From an uncultured Bacteroidota bacterium (GTDB lineage: Bacteria > Bacteroidota > Bacteroidia > Flavobacteriales > Flavobacteriaceae): a DNA stretch of 47,601 nucleotides. Shown one piece after another: positions 1-8,935 of this stretch. Both the position numbers and the translations under genes were made by a program. Position 1 is the stretch's first letter, and each line of letters opens with the position of its first letter. The DNA lies in contig CACJYD010000013.1 of assembly GCA_902597545.1 (NCBI GenBank), positions 1-47,601 of the forward strand. Reading direction: 5' to 3'. The notes below the pieces were generated by a model. That model was not told the origin of the DNA, did no database searches, and worked only from the letters and a program-made list of their open reading frames with translations.

Positions 1-2943
1 TCAACTGGGTGTATAACAATAGATCCTCATAATTCATCAAAAATATGGCTTGGAACTGGAGAAAATGTTGGAGGCAGACATGTTGGTATTGGACATGGTG
101 TTTTTGTAAGTGACAATGGAGGAAAAAATTGGAAATCTATGGGATTAAAATCATCTGAACATATATCTAAAATTATTGTTAGTCCAAAAGATCCTAACAC
201 AGTATTTGTGGCTTCACAAGGTCCTCTTTGGTCACCTGGAGGAGAAAGAGGGTTGTACAGAACTGATAACGGAGGTAAAACATGGAAAAACGTTCTAAGT
301 GTTAATGAGTGGACAGGTGTTACAGACATAGTCATCGATCATATTAATCCAAATATTTTATATGCTGCAACATGGCAAAGACATAGAAATGTGGCTTCAT
401 ATATGGGGGGTGGACCAGGAACTTCTATATATAAGTCAACAGATCATGGAATAACATGGACAGAAATTAAAAATGGTTTACCAGGCTCTAATCTTGGAAA
501 AATTGGTTTAGCAATATCTCCTTTTGATAGTACTATCCTATATGCTGCTGTTGAAACTGACCGAAGAAATGGGGCTGTTTATAAGACAACTAATTCTGGC
601 GGAAGTTGGAAAAAAATGTCTGATACTGTTTCTGGAGCAACAGGACCTCACTATTATCAAGAGCTTGTTGCCTCTCCTCATGTATTTGATAAAATATATT
701 TGATGGATACAAAAGTTCAAGTTTCAGAGAATGGGGGAGAAGATTTTTATATTATGAATGAAAGTGATAAACACGTAGACAATCATTCACTGACTTTCAA
801 ACTTAGTGATCCAAATTATTTATTGATTGGAACTGATGGAGGTGTGTATGAATCTTTTGATGATACTAAATCATGGAAATTTGTTGCAAACCTCCCACTT
901 ACGCAGTTTTATAAACTTGCTGTTGATGATGCATATCCATTTTATAATATTTTTGGTGGTACGCAAGATAATAATACACAGGGAGGTCCAAGTAGAACAT
1001 TTAAAACGACTGGTATTACAAATTCTGATTGGTTTGTACTTCTTGGTGGTGATGGTCATCAACCTGCTACTGAGCCTGGTAATCCTGACATTGTTTATGC
1101 TCAGTCTCAACAGGGAAATATTCATCGTATTGACAGAACTAATGGAGAAGCTACATTCATTAAACCGCAAAATGATTTAAATGAAGACTATGAAAGATTT
1201 AATTGGGATTCACCAATATTAGTAAGTTCTCATGACCCTAAAACAATATTTTTTGGATCTCAAAGAGTTTGGGTTTCAAATAATAGGGGAGATGATTGGA
1301 GGGCAATTTCTGGTGATTTAACTCTTAATCAAGAAAGATTCTCACTGCCAATAATGGGCAAAGTCCAAAGTTGGGATAATCCATGGGATGTTTATGCTAT
1401 GTCCACGTATAATACAATAACATCTTTATCTCAATCACCTATTGATGAAAATATCATTTACGCAGGGACTGATGATGGAATCATTCAATATACACAAGAC
1501 TATGGTCAGACTTGGACTAAAGTTAACGTTGAAAAATTACCTGGTGTTCCAAAAGGATCTTTTGTAAATGATATAAAGGCGGATTTATTTGATGCAAATA
1601 CTGTTTATGTATTATTGGATAACCACAAGTTTGGAGATTATAAGCCTTATGTATATAAATCAACTGATGGTGGTAAATCATGGAAAAATATTGGGGAAGG
1701 AATACCAGATGGTTTTTTGTGCTGGAGATTAGTTCAAGATCATGTTGATAAGAATTTAATGTTTTTAGGAACAGAATATGGAATATATGTTTCAATTAAT
1801 GGTGGTAATAAATGGGTTAAGTTTTCATCTGGTCTACCTACAATTTCAATAAGAGATTTAGCTATACAAAAAAGAGAAAATGATTTGGTTGCTGCAACAT
1901 TTGGTAGAGGCTTTTATGTTCTTGATGATTATTCGTCTTTAAGATTTTTATCATCAAATTCATTAAAAAGTAATTTAGTTTTTACACCCAGAAAAGCACT
2001 TCAGTACAGTCCAATAAGATCAGGATCATCTTCTCAGGGAAGCAATACTTATTATGCCAAAAATCCTGACTATGGTGCAATTTTTACTTTTTATTTAAGT
2101 GATGAAGTATTAACAAAAAAACAAAAAAGAAAAAAAATAGAAAAAGAACTTGAAAAATCTAATTCTAACATACCTTTCCCAGGATGGGATGAGTTAGATG
2201 CTGAGTTGAATCAAGATTCACCTCAAATAGTAATTGAAATTTATGATACTAATAATGAATTTATTGATAGATTTTCTAGACCATATAAAAAGGGATTTAA
2301 TAGGGTTTCATGGGATTTAACTAAAAAATTAAATTCAAATGTTAACTCAGGATCCTCAAGATCTTATTCACGTGGTATTAGGGTTAATCCTGGGAAGTAC
2401 TCTTTTAATGTATATACAAGTTTTAATGGTGAAATTAACAAAATTGGAAGTAAATTCTTTGAAGTTCAAAGGATAAGATCAGGTGTTTTAGATAATCCAA
2501 ATTCAAATTCATTTGAAGACTATGTTGTAGAAATTGAAAATACTTATAAAATTTACTCTGTGATTAACAATAAATTCAGTAAAATTAAAGACAATCATAA
2601 AGCTCTAATGTCTTTAATATCAAAATCTACAAATTACAGCAACAATGTTAATTTGTATAATGAATTAGATAAGAGTATTAATGTAATTGATGTTTTTATC
2701 TCTGGAAATAAATCAAAAAAGGATGTGAGAGAAAAGGATGTCGAAACAATCTCAGATAGGTTAAGTGTGGCGGCTAGAGGATTAAATTCATCATATGGTC
2801 CTACTGGTATGCAGATTTCAAGTTTAGGTAAAGCTAAATCATTAATTAATAAATTTGAGCAAATGGTGGATACTTTAAGTTTGGAATTTACAAAGCTTAA
2901 AAATCAAGTAGAATCGGAATTAGATTCTTATATTTTAGATTGA
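1..2943 (+). CDS. BNR/Asp-box beta-propeller protein (VPS10/sialidase-like fold), 5' end missing
   Basis: The reading frame is open to the left edge, so the N-terminus is missing; the ATG at 139 is internal. Repeated Asp-boxes (S-x-D-x-G-x-x-W) are visible, for example TDNGGKTW, STDHGITW, SNNRGDDW, TQDYGQTW, STDGGKSW and SINGGNKW, which mark a multi-bladed propeller over roughly the first two thirds. The C-terminal third has a lysine-rich linker and a stretch (KKGFNRVSWDL) seen in large secreted Bacteroidota proteins usually labelled 'glycosyl hydrolase'. I see no catalytic residues that justify a glycosidase name. It is probably exported, but the signal peptide lies outside the window. The 3' end overlaps the convergent DUF3810 gene by 16 bp. 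Confidence 0.8.
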   Translation, partial: STGCITIDPHNSSKIWLGTGENVGGRHVGIGHGVFVSDNGGKNWKSMGLKSSEHISKIIVSPKDPNTVFVASQGPLWSPGGERGLYRTDNGGKTWKNVLSVNEWTGVTDIVIDHINPNILYAATWQRHRNVASYMGGGPGTSIYKSTDHGITWTEIKNGLPGSNLGKIGLAISPFDSTILYAAVETDRRNGAVYKTTNSGGSWKKMSDTVSGATGPHYYQELVASPHVFDKIYLMDTKVQVSENGGEDFYIMNESDKHVDNHSLTFKLSDPNYLLIGTDGGVYESFDDTKSWKFVANLPLTQFYKLAVDDAYPFYNIFGGTQDNNTQGGPSRTFKTTGITNSDWFVLLGGDGHQPATEPGNPDIVYAQSQQGNIHRIDRTNGEATFIKPQNDLNEDYERFNWDSPILVSSHDPKTIFFGSQRVWVSNNRGDDWRAISGDLTLNQERFSLPIMGKVQSWDNPWDVYAMSTYNTITSLSQSPIDENIIYAGTDDGIIQYTQDYGQTWTKVNVEKLPGVPKGSFVNDIKADLFDANTVYVLLDNHKFGDYKPYVYKSTDGGKSWKNIGEGIPDGFLCWRLVQDHVDKNLMFLGTEYGIYVSINGGNKWVKFSSGLPTISIRDLAIQKRENDLVAATFGRGFYVLDDYSSLRFLSSNSLKSNLVFTPRKALQYSPIRSGSSSQGSNTYYAKNPDYGAIFTFYLSDEVLTKKQKRKKIEKELEKSNSNIPFPGWDELDAELNQDSPQIVIEIYDTNNEFIDRFSRPYKKGFNRVSWDLTKKLNSNVNSGSSRSYSRGIRVNPGKYSFNVYTSFNGEINKIGSKFFEVQRIRSGVLDNPNSNSFEDYVVEIENTYKIYSVINNKFSKIKDNHKALMSLISKSTNYSNNVNLYNELDKSINVIDVFISGNKSKKDVREKDVETISDRLSVAARGLNSSYGPTGMQISSLGKAKSLINKFEQMVDTLSLEFTKLKNQVESELDSYILD

Positions 2944-3971
2944 TAATCATTAATTAACAGGTCAACAACCAAACTGTATGTTTTGATACCCGCTTTTTGG
3001 TTGTTGATTTTTAAGAAAATATCATAATTTTTTTTGAAAAAACTTTCGTATTTATTTTGGTATTTTAAATAATATTCATTTTTCTGCTGTATATTTTTAA
3101 TTACACCTACATTTAAATCTTTGATGTATAGTTTGTGTAATTGAGGGTTTATTTTTTTAATTTCTGCTAGCAAATACTGGACAGCCATTAAATTCCCAGA
3201 ATATCTTAAATAATTATTTTTACTATTTGATAAAGTTTCTATAGCTATATAATTTGCTTCATCTTCAAATGCATATCCTATTTGATGTGCAATTTCGTGA
3301 GAAATAGTAACTGGTAGTGAAATATCAGGTATATTAAAATTGATATTTGCCTCCAGTGTGAATGGGTTAATGTATCCAGAGAAGCCCATATATGAAAGTG
3401 GTGTTGAAAAGAGTGATTTTTTTACAGGAAAATTAGTTATTTCTTTATTAATTAAAATCCAATTACTTTTTTTAATTGAATTGATACATTCATTCTTAAC
3501 TTGATAAAAACTAAGTTTAGATTCAACTTTATCCTGACTGGATTTAGATAATGCAATTTGTAAATCATTTGTTTTTTTAATGTAATATTGAGTGGTTGAA
3601 TAGAGTTCCTCTCTAGAGTATTCATTAGTTTTTAATGATTCAAGCTCTGATTTTAGATTATAATTAAAACCCCATGACCAGTAAAAAAAACAATAAATTA
3701 TGATTGGAATTTTAATGATAAAATAAAACTTGTCTCTTCTTCTTTCAATTCTATAAAAATAAATGATTACAAATAATGGAAATATAACATAGATTATATC
3801 TCCAATAGCAATACTTGGATATATATATGCATAAGACAAAATACTAAACCATTGAGCATAAATTTGTGGATAAAAATTTTCAATATTAATTATGGAAGTT
3901 TTATTAATTGTTAATGTAAGTAAGAAAATAGTTAAAAAAACAAGAAATGATGTTTTTAAAATACTATTCAT
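2928..3971 (-). CDS. DUF3810 family membrane protein with zinc-protease-like HExxH motif
   Basis: The protein has 347 residues. Hydrophobic segments lie near residues 8–25, 43–72 and 85–103, followed by a soluble region. SHEIAHQIGYAFEDEAN puts H225, E226 and H229 in an HExxH motif, with acidic residues at 236 and 238 that could be a third zinc ligand. This layout is that of the Bacteroidota DUF3810 family, whose function is unknown; a membrane-tethered metallopeptidase is an inference. It is the last gene of a minus-strand unit, 2 bp after the PPIase stop, and its 3' end overlaps the convergent BNR gene. Confidence 0.8.
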   Translation of the reverse strand: MNSILKTSFLVFLTIFLLTLTINKTSIINIENFYPQIYAQWFSILSYAYIYPSIAIGDIIYVIFPLFVIIYFYRIERRRDKFYFIIKIPIIIYCFFYWSWGFNYNLKSELESLKTNEYSREELYSTTQYYIKKTNDLQIALSKSSQDKVESKLSFYQVKNECINSIKKSNWILINKEITNFPVKKSLFSTPLSYMGFSGYINPFTLEANINFNIPDISLPVTISHEIAHQIGYAFEDEANYIAIETLSNSKNNYLRYSGNLMAVQYLLAEIKKINPQLHKLYIKDLNVGVIKNIQQKNEYYLKYQNKYESFFKKNYDIFLKINNQKAGIKTYSLVVDLLINDYQSKI

Positions 3972-3973
3972 TT

Positions 3974-5050
3974 CTACTTTTGATCAACTATTTCAACTTC
4001 AAAAATTAAATTTGATTTTGCAGGAATACCTCTTGATTCTGTTTCACCATATGCAAGGTAATAAGGTAAAAATAAAGTAGCTTTATCACCCGTTTTTAAA
4101 AGCTTTAAGCCTTCTTTAAAACCCTGAATCATCATATCCTTAGCACCAACTTTTGCTTCAATTGGTGAGTATCCTCCTGCTTGTGCTCTTCTGTTGTCAA
4201 ACATATTGAACTTTTCAGCTACTTCAAGTATGGAAGTATCCAACAAATTACCATCCTCAAAATATACGGCATAATGAGTCAATATAACCTTATTTTCATC
4301 AACCATATCACCATCACCTTTCTCATTTATAAAAAATTTAAGACCGGTTTCTGTTTCTGTTGATTTTTCCTTAAGATCTGAATGAATTTTCGATACATCT
4401 TTTTTAAGTTTTTCAAGGGCTTTTTCTTTTTCCTTTTTTCTTTTTTCTTCCTCTTTAAAATGATTTGTAAAAATTTTAGGTGCATTAAATTTTTTTGCAC
4501 TATTACCTTGTCTTATTATTTCAATGTTAATTATTGAATCACCTTGTTCAATTTTATTTACAATATCCTGACCTTCCACAACATTTCCAAAAACAGTGTG
4601 AGCACCATCTAACCATGGTGTTTCTTTATGAGTAATAAAAAACTGACTACCATTTGTTCCAGGTCCGGCATTTGCCATTGAAAGTATACCGGCAGAATCA
4701 TGTTTAAGTTCATCTACGAATTCATCTTTGAAATTATATCCAGGTGAACCTGACCCGGTCCCAGTTGGATCACCACCTTGGATCATGAAGTCTGGAATAA
4801 CTCTATGAAAAGTAATCCCATTATAATATTTTTTTCCTTTATATTGATCACTCACTTCTTTATTCTCACCTTCAGCTAATGAAATAAAATTTGCTACTGT
4901 GACTGGAGTAAGATTAAAAAATAGTTGAGTTTTTATTATTCCTTTTGATGTTTCTATGGATGCATAGATAGTATCATTATTATTTTTTTGTGACATATTA
5001 CATGAAAAATTAATTATTAATATTATTAAAAAGTATTTTTTTAGATTCAT
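3974..5050 (-). CDS. Lipoprotein peptidyl-prolyl isomerase: cyclophilin domain fused to FKBP domain
   Basis: This 358-residue protein has a short hydrophobic leader ending in a Cys at residue 17, so it is probably an envelope lipoprotein. Residues about 30–180 are a cyclophilin domain ([19 protein letters not shown], then [10 protein letters not shown]). A charged, probably helical linker covers about 195–245, and residues about 250–358 are an FKBP domain ([20 protein letters not shown], ending LIFEVEIVD). Both domains are proline isomerases that assist folding of exported proteins. In related flavobacteria a separate FKBP lipoprotein, GldI of gliding motility, lies next to a DHH phosphoesterase, so the FKBP half may correspond to GldI; that link is inference from position. 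It starts 6 bp after the DHH gene. Confidence 0.9.
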   Translation of the reverse strand: MNLKKYFLIILIINFSCNMSQKNNNDTIYASIETSKGIIKTQLFFNLTPVTVANFISLAEGENKEVSDQYKGKKYYNGITFHRVIPDFMIQGGDPTGTGSGSPGYNFKDEFVDELKHDSAGILSMANAGPGTNGSQFFITHKETPWLDGAHTVFGNVVEGQDIVNKIEQGDSIINIEIIRQGNSAKKFNAPKIFTNHFKEEEKRKKEKEKALEKLKKDVSKIHSDLKEKSTETETGLKFFINEKGDGDMVDENKVILTHYAVYFEDGNLLDTSILEVAEKFNMFDNRRAQAGGYSPIEAKVGAKDMMIQGFKEGLKLLKTGDKATLFLPYYLAYGETESRGIPAKSNLIFEVEIVDQK

Positions 5051-5056
5051 AATTAG

Positions 5057-6061
5057 TTAGTGTTTAAATTCATTAAGTGATGACTTAAATTTTAGAATTG
5101 CATTTTCAATATTACCCTCATATTTTCCTCCAGCTGCATTTTTATGACCACCTCCAAAGAAGTATTTTTTTGCAAATTTATCGCAAGGAAAATTATTTTT
5201 TGACCTAAAAGAAATCTTAATTAAATCAGCTTCATTCTCATCTTCAATAAATATCGCTGTAAAGTCTATATTCTTCATTGTAAGCCCATAGTTTACGATT
5301 CCCTCTGAATCACCCTTTTTATAATCGTTTTTATTTAAATCTTCTTTAGTAAGAAATGAATAGCTTGCATTTTTGTTGTGAATTAATGACAAATTATTTA
5401 TCGCGCATCCTAATATTTTTAACTTACTAAGCGTATTGCTATTATAAATATTATTATAAATTTCACTTTGCTTAATCCCTTTATCTAATAAAAATGATAG
5501 GATTTTGTGAGTATCACCATTTACACCATTATATTGAAAAGACCCAGTATCAGTCATCATTCCTAAGTAGATACAAGTAGCAATATCTTTATCAATTAAT
5601 TTTTTTAAACCTAGTTTTTCAGCAATTATGTAAACTAATTCACAAGTTGATGAAATTTCAGGATTTGAAAACATAATTTTAGCATAGTTTGATGGTGATT
5701 GATGGTGATCAATCATAACCAAGTTTTGGGTATTTGGATTAATATTCTCTGAAATATTTCCACATCTTTTTAAATCATTGAAATCAAGAGTAAATATAGT
5801 ATCAGAATTATTTATTATTTCTCCAGCAAATTTTTGATTATTCTCATAAATAATAATTTCATCACAACCAGGAACCCAATTTAGAAATTCTGGGTGCTGA
5901 TTTGGTGTAATGACCTTCACATCAAGATCCATTTTTTTAAATAAAAGAAATAAAGCTAGACTACTGCCAATAGCATCTCCATCAGGATTCGTATGAGTTG
6001 TTATAGCAATTCTCTTTTTTTTGGAAAGTATATTTTTTAAGTCTTTTATTAAGCCTTCCAT
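5057..6061 (-). CDS. DHH/DHHA1 family phosphoesterase (NrnA-like oligoribonuclease/pAp phosphatase)
   Basis: A DHH-family phosphoesterase of 334 residues from the chosen start. HTNPDGDAIGSSLAL near residues 23–37, DHH at 118–120 and the C-terminal GGGHKNAAGG give the metal-binding DHH core and the DHHA1 substrate domain. NrnA-type enzymes degrade very short RNAs and dephosphorylate 3'-phosphoadenosine 5'-phosphate, using manganese in the cytoplasm. A TTG nine bases upstream (6070) is in frame but lies inside a TAnnTTTG promoter box, so the ATG at 6061 is preferred. First gene of the DHH–PPIase–DUF3810 unit. Confidence 0.88.
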   Translation of the reverse strand: MEGLIKDLKNILSKKKRIAITTHTNPDGDAIGSSLALFLLFKKMDLDVKVITPNQHPEFLNWVPGCDEIIIYENNQKFAGEIINNSDTIFTLDFNDLKRCGNISENINPNTQNLVMIDHHQSPSNYAKIMFSNPEISSTCELVYIIAEKLGLKKLIDKDIATCIYLGMMTDTGSFQYNGVNGDTHKILSFLLDKGIKQSEIYNNIYNSNTLSKLKILGCAINNLSLIHNKNASYSFLTKEDLNKNDYKKGDSEGIVNYGLTMKNIDFTAIFIEDENEADLIKISFRSKNNFPCDKFAKKYFFGGGHKNAAGGKYEGNIENAILKFKSSLNEFKH

Positions 6062-6067
6062 AATTTT

Positions 6068-6075
6068 CAAAGATA
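6068..6075 (-). promoter_or_regulatory. Bacteroidota -7 box (TATCTTTG) before the DHH phosphoesterase gene
   Basis: The minus strand reads TATCTTTG, an exact match to the Bacteroidota -7 consensus TAnnTTTG, six bases before the chosen ATG. No convincing -33 TTTG element is seen at the usual distance. The box argues for the ATG at 6061 over the TTG at 6070 and predicts a near-leaderless transcript. Confidence 0.5.
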
Positions 6076-6144
6076 AGGATTACTTTAGGAATTTTTAGAG
6101 TATAGTTGAAGTCATTTTTTGTAAATTTATTTTAAAATAATCAA

Positions 6145-6432
6145 GTGAGTTTAATAAATATTTTTAAGAGACCAAGGAATAAAAAGTTCAGATATTCACC
6201 TAGATATTCGAAGTCTAATAAATCCAACATCTATGGTTTTGATTCAGCCTATTCAAAACATAGAGAATCAAACAGTGTTTTTGATAAGTCTAATGCATGG
6301 GAAGAAGCTAGATTAAGATCAAGAACCCGATCAAATAGTTTATTTTCTAAAACCATACTATTTATTATTTTTCTTCTTACTTTAATTTTTCTTTACATTA
6401 TAGACTTTGATTTATCGATTTTCATTCAATGA
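6145..6432 (+). CDS. Conserved small membrane protein encoded just upstream of mutL
   Basis: A 95-residue protein starting at GTG. The N-terminal two thirds are basic and polar (KRPRNKKFRYSPRYSKS), the middle holds NAWEEARLRSR, and one membrane helix spans about 72–90, ending in DFDLSIFIQ. From memory, small proteins with this NKKF-x-Y-(S/T)-PRY start and a DFDLSIF end sit beside mutL across the Flavobacteriia and are often mislabelled 'riboflavin synthase subunit beta' because ribH is nearby. There is no riboflavin-synthase sequence here. Its function is unknown. It is translationally coupled to mutL by an ATGA overlap. Confidence 0.75.
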   Translation: MSLINIFKRPRNKKFRYSPRYSKSNKSNIYGFDSAYSKHRESNSVFDKSNAWEEARLRSRTRSNSLFSKTILFIIFLLTLIFLYIIDFDLSIFIQ

Positions 6433-8198
6433 AACCGTCAATTAATAAATTATCTTCTGACTTAATTAATAAGATTGCTGCAGGTGAAGTCATTCAGCGT
6501 CCTTCATCTGTTATTAAAGAACTTGTTGAAAATTCAGTTGATGCAAACTCAAAAAATATAAATATAGTAGTTAAAGATTTTGGTAAATCGCTAATTGAAA
6601 TAAGTGATGATGGTGATGGGATGAATAAGATAGATCTGTCACTATGTTTTCTAAAGCACACTACATCTAAAATTAAAAAATCTTCTGATTTGTTTTCGCT
6701 AAATAGTAAAGGATTTAGAGGTGAGGCTATTTCTAGTATATCTTCAGTAGCAAATATTACAATTTCATCATCAAAAAATGATCATGGAATTAGAAATGTA
6801 TTGTCAATTGTAGACAGTAAAATTATTGATCAGACAGAGGAAAGTGGTTTAAAAGGTACTAGGATTAGTGTTAGAAATTTATTTTACAATATACCTGCTA
6901 GGAGGAAGTTCTTAAAGTCAGATAATGTAGAATTAAGGCATATAATGAATGAATTTGTTCGTCAAGCATTATGTCATCCTGAATTATCTTTTACATTAAA
7001 ACATAATGATAAAGACTTATATATTCTAAAAAACTCTGGTTTAAAAGAAAGGATATTACGTTTATTCACTAAAAATATTAACAAAAAACTTATTCCAATA
7101 GATGAGAGCACAGATATTGTAAAAATAAATGGCTATGTTTTGAAGCCTGAGTTTTTAAATAAATCGAGATCAATGCAATATTTCTTTGTAAATGGAAGAT
7201 TTGTTAGAAATAATTATTTAAATCATTCTATTTTGACAGCATATGAGGGGTTAATTATGCCAGAGACTAGACCCTCTTACTTTTTGTTTATTGATGTTCC
7301 ACCAAACACAATTGATGTTAATGTTCATCCTAATAAAATTGAAGTTAAATTTGAAAATGAGAGTTCATTATATGCAATTTTAAGATCATGTATAAGACAT
7401 TCACTAGGAAAATTTAATATTTCACCTAATATTGATTTTACAGATAATATCAATATTTCTTCACCTGTTTTTGAATCCAAATCAGTATCTGCTCCAACTG
7501 TTGATTTTGATAGTAAATTTGATCCATTTTCTAAAACGGATAATGTTCCTAAGAGCAATTATGAAAAGGGAAAGAGTGAAGAAAATTGGATTAAACCCTC
7601 CGAAATATTTACTAAAGAAGACCTAAATAAATTTAACCATTATTCAAATTTTAATTTTTTAAAAAAGTTTATAATTACTAAAACAAAATCAGAATTATTA
7701 ATTGTAGATATAAAAAAAGCATATCAGAGAATAACATATGAAAGGATTCTTTCAGAGATGAATAATAAACAGAATGTGTCTCAAACTCTAATATTTCCTG
7801 TAAAATTAGAATTAAGTAAAGTTGATTTTGATGTTTTTATGGAATTAAAAGATATTTTAAATCATATTGGCTTTATTTTTGAAAAAGCTTCACCGAGCGG
7901 GATTGAGATTATTGGAATTCACCCTGTTTTTAACCATAACATGATAGATAATTTTTTTAAAGAGTTAATTGACAATAAAATTTTGGATTACAGGGATCAT
8001 TCCTCAAGTATTAACGACCACTTAGCCAAATTAATATGTATGTCAAAATCATTAAATTTAAGTCATTTAGAAAGTGAAAATGAGCAAGGAATTCTTTTAA
8101 ATCAGTTATTTGCTTGTAAAGAATCAATGATAACGCCGAATGGCAAAAAAATATATGTCTCAATTGAAGATAGTGATATAAAAAAAAGATTTAGATAA
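6429..8198 (+). CDS. mutL: DNA mismatch repair protein MutL, without an endonuclease motif
   Basis: A 589-residue MutL. The N-terminal GHKL ATPase is complete: KIAAGEVIQRPSSVIKELVE (15–34), DDGDGM (60–65), KHTTSKI and GFRGEA (95–100). GTRISVRNLFYNIPARRKF near 143–161 and VDVNVHPNKIEV-like residues near 296–306 complete the core; a polar linker (about 330–390) and a C-terminal dimerisation domain follow. Where endonuclease-type MutL has DQHAxxERxxYE this protein has DIKKAYQRITYE (427–438), and the C-terminal CPHGRP-type zinc motif is absent. It probably acts as a matchmaker between MutS and downstream factors. The ATG overlaps the upstream stop, and its TAA overlaps the rhomboid ATG by one base. 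Confidence 0.95.
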   Translation: MKPSINKLSSDLINKIAAGEVIQRPSSVIKELVENSVDANSKNINIVVKDFGKSLIEISDDGDGMNKIDLSLCFLKHTTSKIKKSSDLFSLNSKGFRGEAISSISSVANITISSSKNDHGIRNVLSIVDSKIIDQTEESGLKGTRISVRNLFYNIPARRKFLKSDNVELRHIMNEFVRQALCHPELSFTLKHNDKDLYILKNSGLKERILRLFTKNINKKLIPIDESTDIVKINGYVLKPEFLNKSRSMQYFFVNGRFVRNNYLNHSILTAYEGLIMPETRPSYFLFIDVPPNTIDVNVHPNKIEVKFENESSLYAILRSCIRHSLGKFNISPNIDFTDNINISSPVFESKSVSAPTVDFDSKFDPFSKTDNVPKSNYEKGKSEENWIKPSEIFTKEDLNKFNHYSNFNFLKKFIITKTKSELLIVDIKKAYQRITYERILSEMNNKQNVSQTLIFPVKLELSKVDFDVFMELKDILNHIGFIFEKASPSGIEIIGIHPVFNHNMIDNFFKELIDNKILDYRDHSSSINDHLAKLICMSKSLNLSHLESENEQGILLNQLFACKESMITPNGKKIYVSIEDSDIKKRFR

Positions 8199-8935
8199 TG
8201 GGTAAAACACCGGCCATAATTAAACATCTTCTAATAATAAATATTATTTTTTTTATTGGAACTAAGTTCTCAGGACAGATTAGTAATGATTTTTTAGCAC
8301 TACATTATTTTGAAAATGATAATTTTTTTATTTCTCAAATGTTAACTCACATGTTCATGCATGGAAATGAAGCTCATCTTCTTTTTAATATGTTTGGATT
8401 ATGGATGTTTGGATCAACACTTGCGAATTTATGGGGAGCAAATAAGTTCATTTTTTTTTATTTATCATCTGGTTTAGGAGCTGCGGCAATTCAAATGCTA
8501 GCATATTATGTAAATGTAGAGTCGGTTACATCTGATTTACTAAATTATGGTGTATCTAAAGAAGTAATTGCAGAATTATTCAGATCTGGATCTATTAATA
8601 CATCAGTGTTTGACTATGTTTCAAGAGAAACGTTGGCAAATGCGTATAATGATTACAATTCGGTTATGGTTGGAGCATCAGGTGCAATATATGGTATTTT
8701 AGTCGCATTTACATTTATGTTTCCTAATTCAAAACTGATGCTTTTATTCCCTCCAATCCCTGTAAAAGCTAAATATTTGGTACCATTTATCATATTAGGT
8801 GATGTATTTTTCGGATTTACCTCAGCATCTATAGGGCCAATTGCTCATTTTGCTCATTTAGGGGGAGCAATAACAGGATTTTTTATGATGTGGTACTGGA
8901 AAAAAAATCAATTCAACAATAATAGATGGAATTAA
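8198..8935 (+). CDS. Rhomboid family intramembrane serine protease (first of two)
   Basis: A 245-residue membrane protein with about six hydrophobic segments. The catalytic GxSG motif is GASGAIYG with Ser161, and the partner histidine is H220 in HFAHLGGAITGF. HGNEAHLLFNMFGLWMFG near 55–72 is the usual loop and helix with the oxyanion-hole HxxxN arrangement. Rhomboids cut transmembrane segments of other proteins inside the membrane; the substrate here is unknown. The start shares one base with the mutL stop (TAATG), and the 3' end overlaps the next rhomboid by 10 bp, so the three genes are probably co-translated. Confidence 0.92.
   Translation: MGKTPAIIKHLLIINIIFFIGTKFSGQISNDFLALHYFENDNFFISQMLTHMFMHGNEAHLLFNMFGLWMFGSTLANLWGANKFIFFYLSSGLGAAAIQMLAYYVNVESVTSDLLNYGVSKEVIAELFRSGSINTSVFDYVSRETLANAYNDYNSVMVGASGAIYGILVAFTFMFPNSKLMLLFPPIPVKAKYLVPFIILGDVFFGFTSASIGPIAHFAHLGGAITGFFMMWYWKKNQFNNNRWN

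Noticed and set aside
827-1180. Open frame inside the BNR gene
   Set aside because: It overlaps a well-supported gene in another frame and encodes no recognisable domain.
6062-6070. Upstream TTG start for the DHH phosphoesterase
   Set aside because: It lies in an exact TAnnTTTG promoter box, and an ATG follows three codons later at the point where the family sequence begins.
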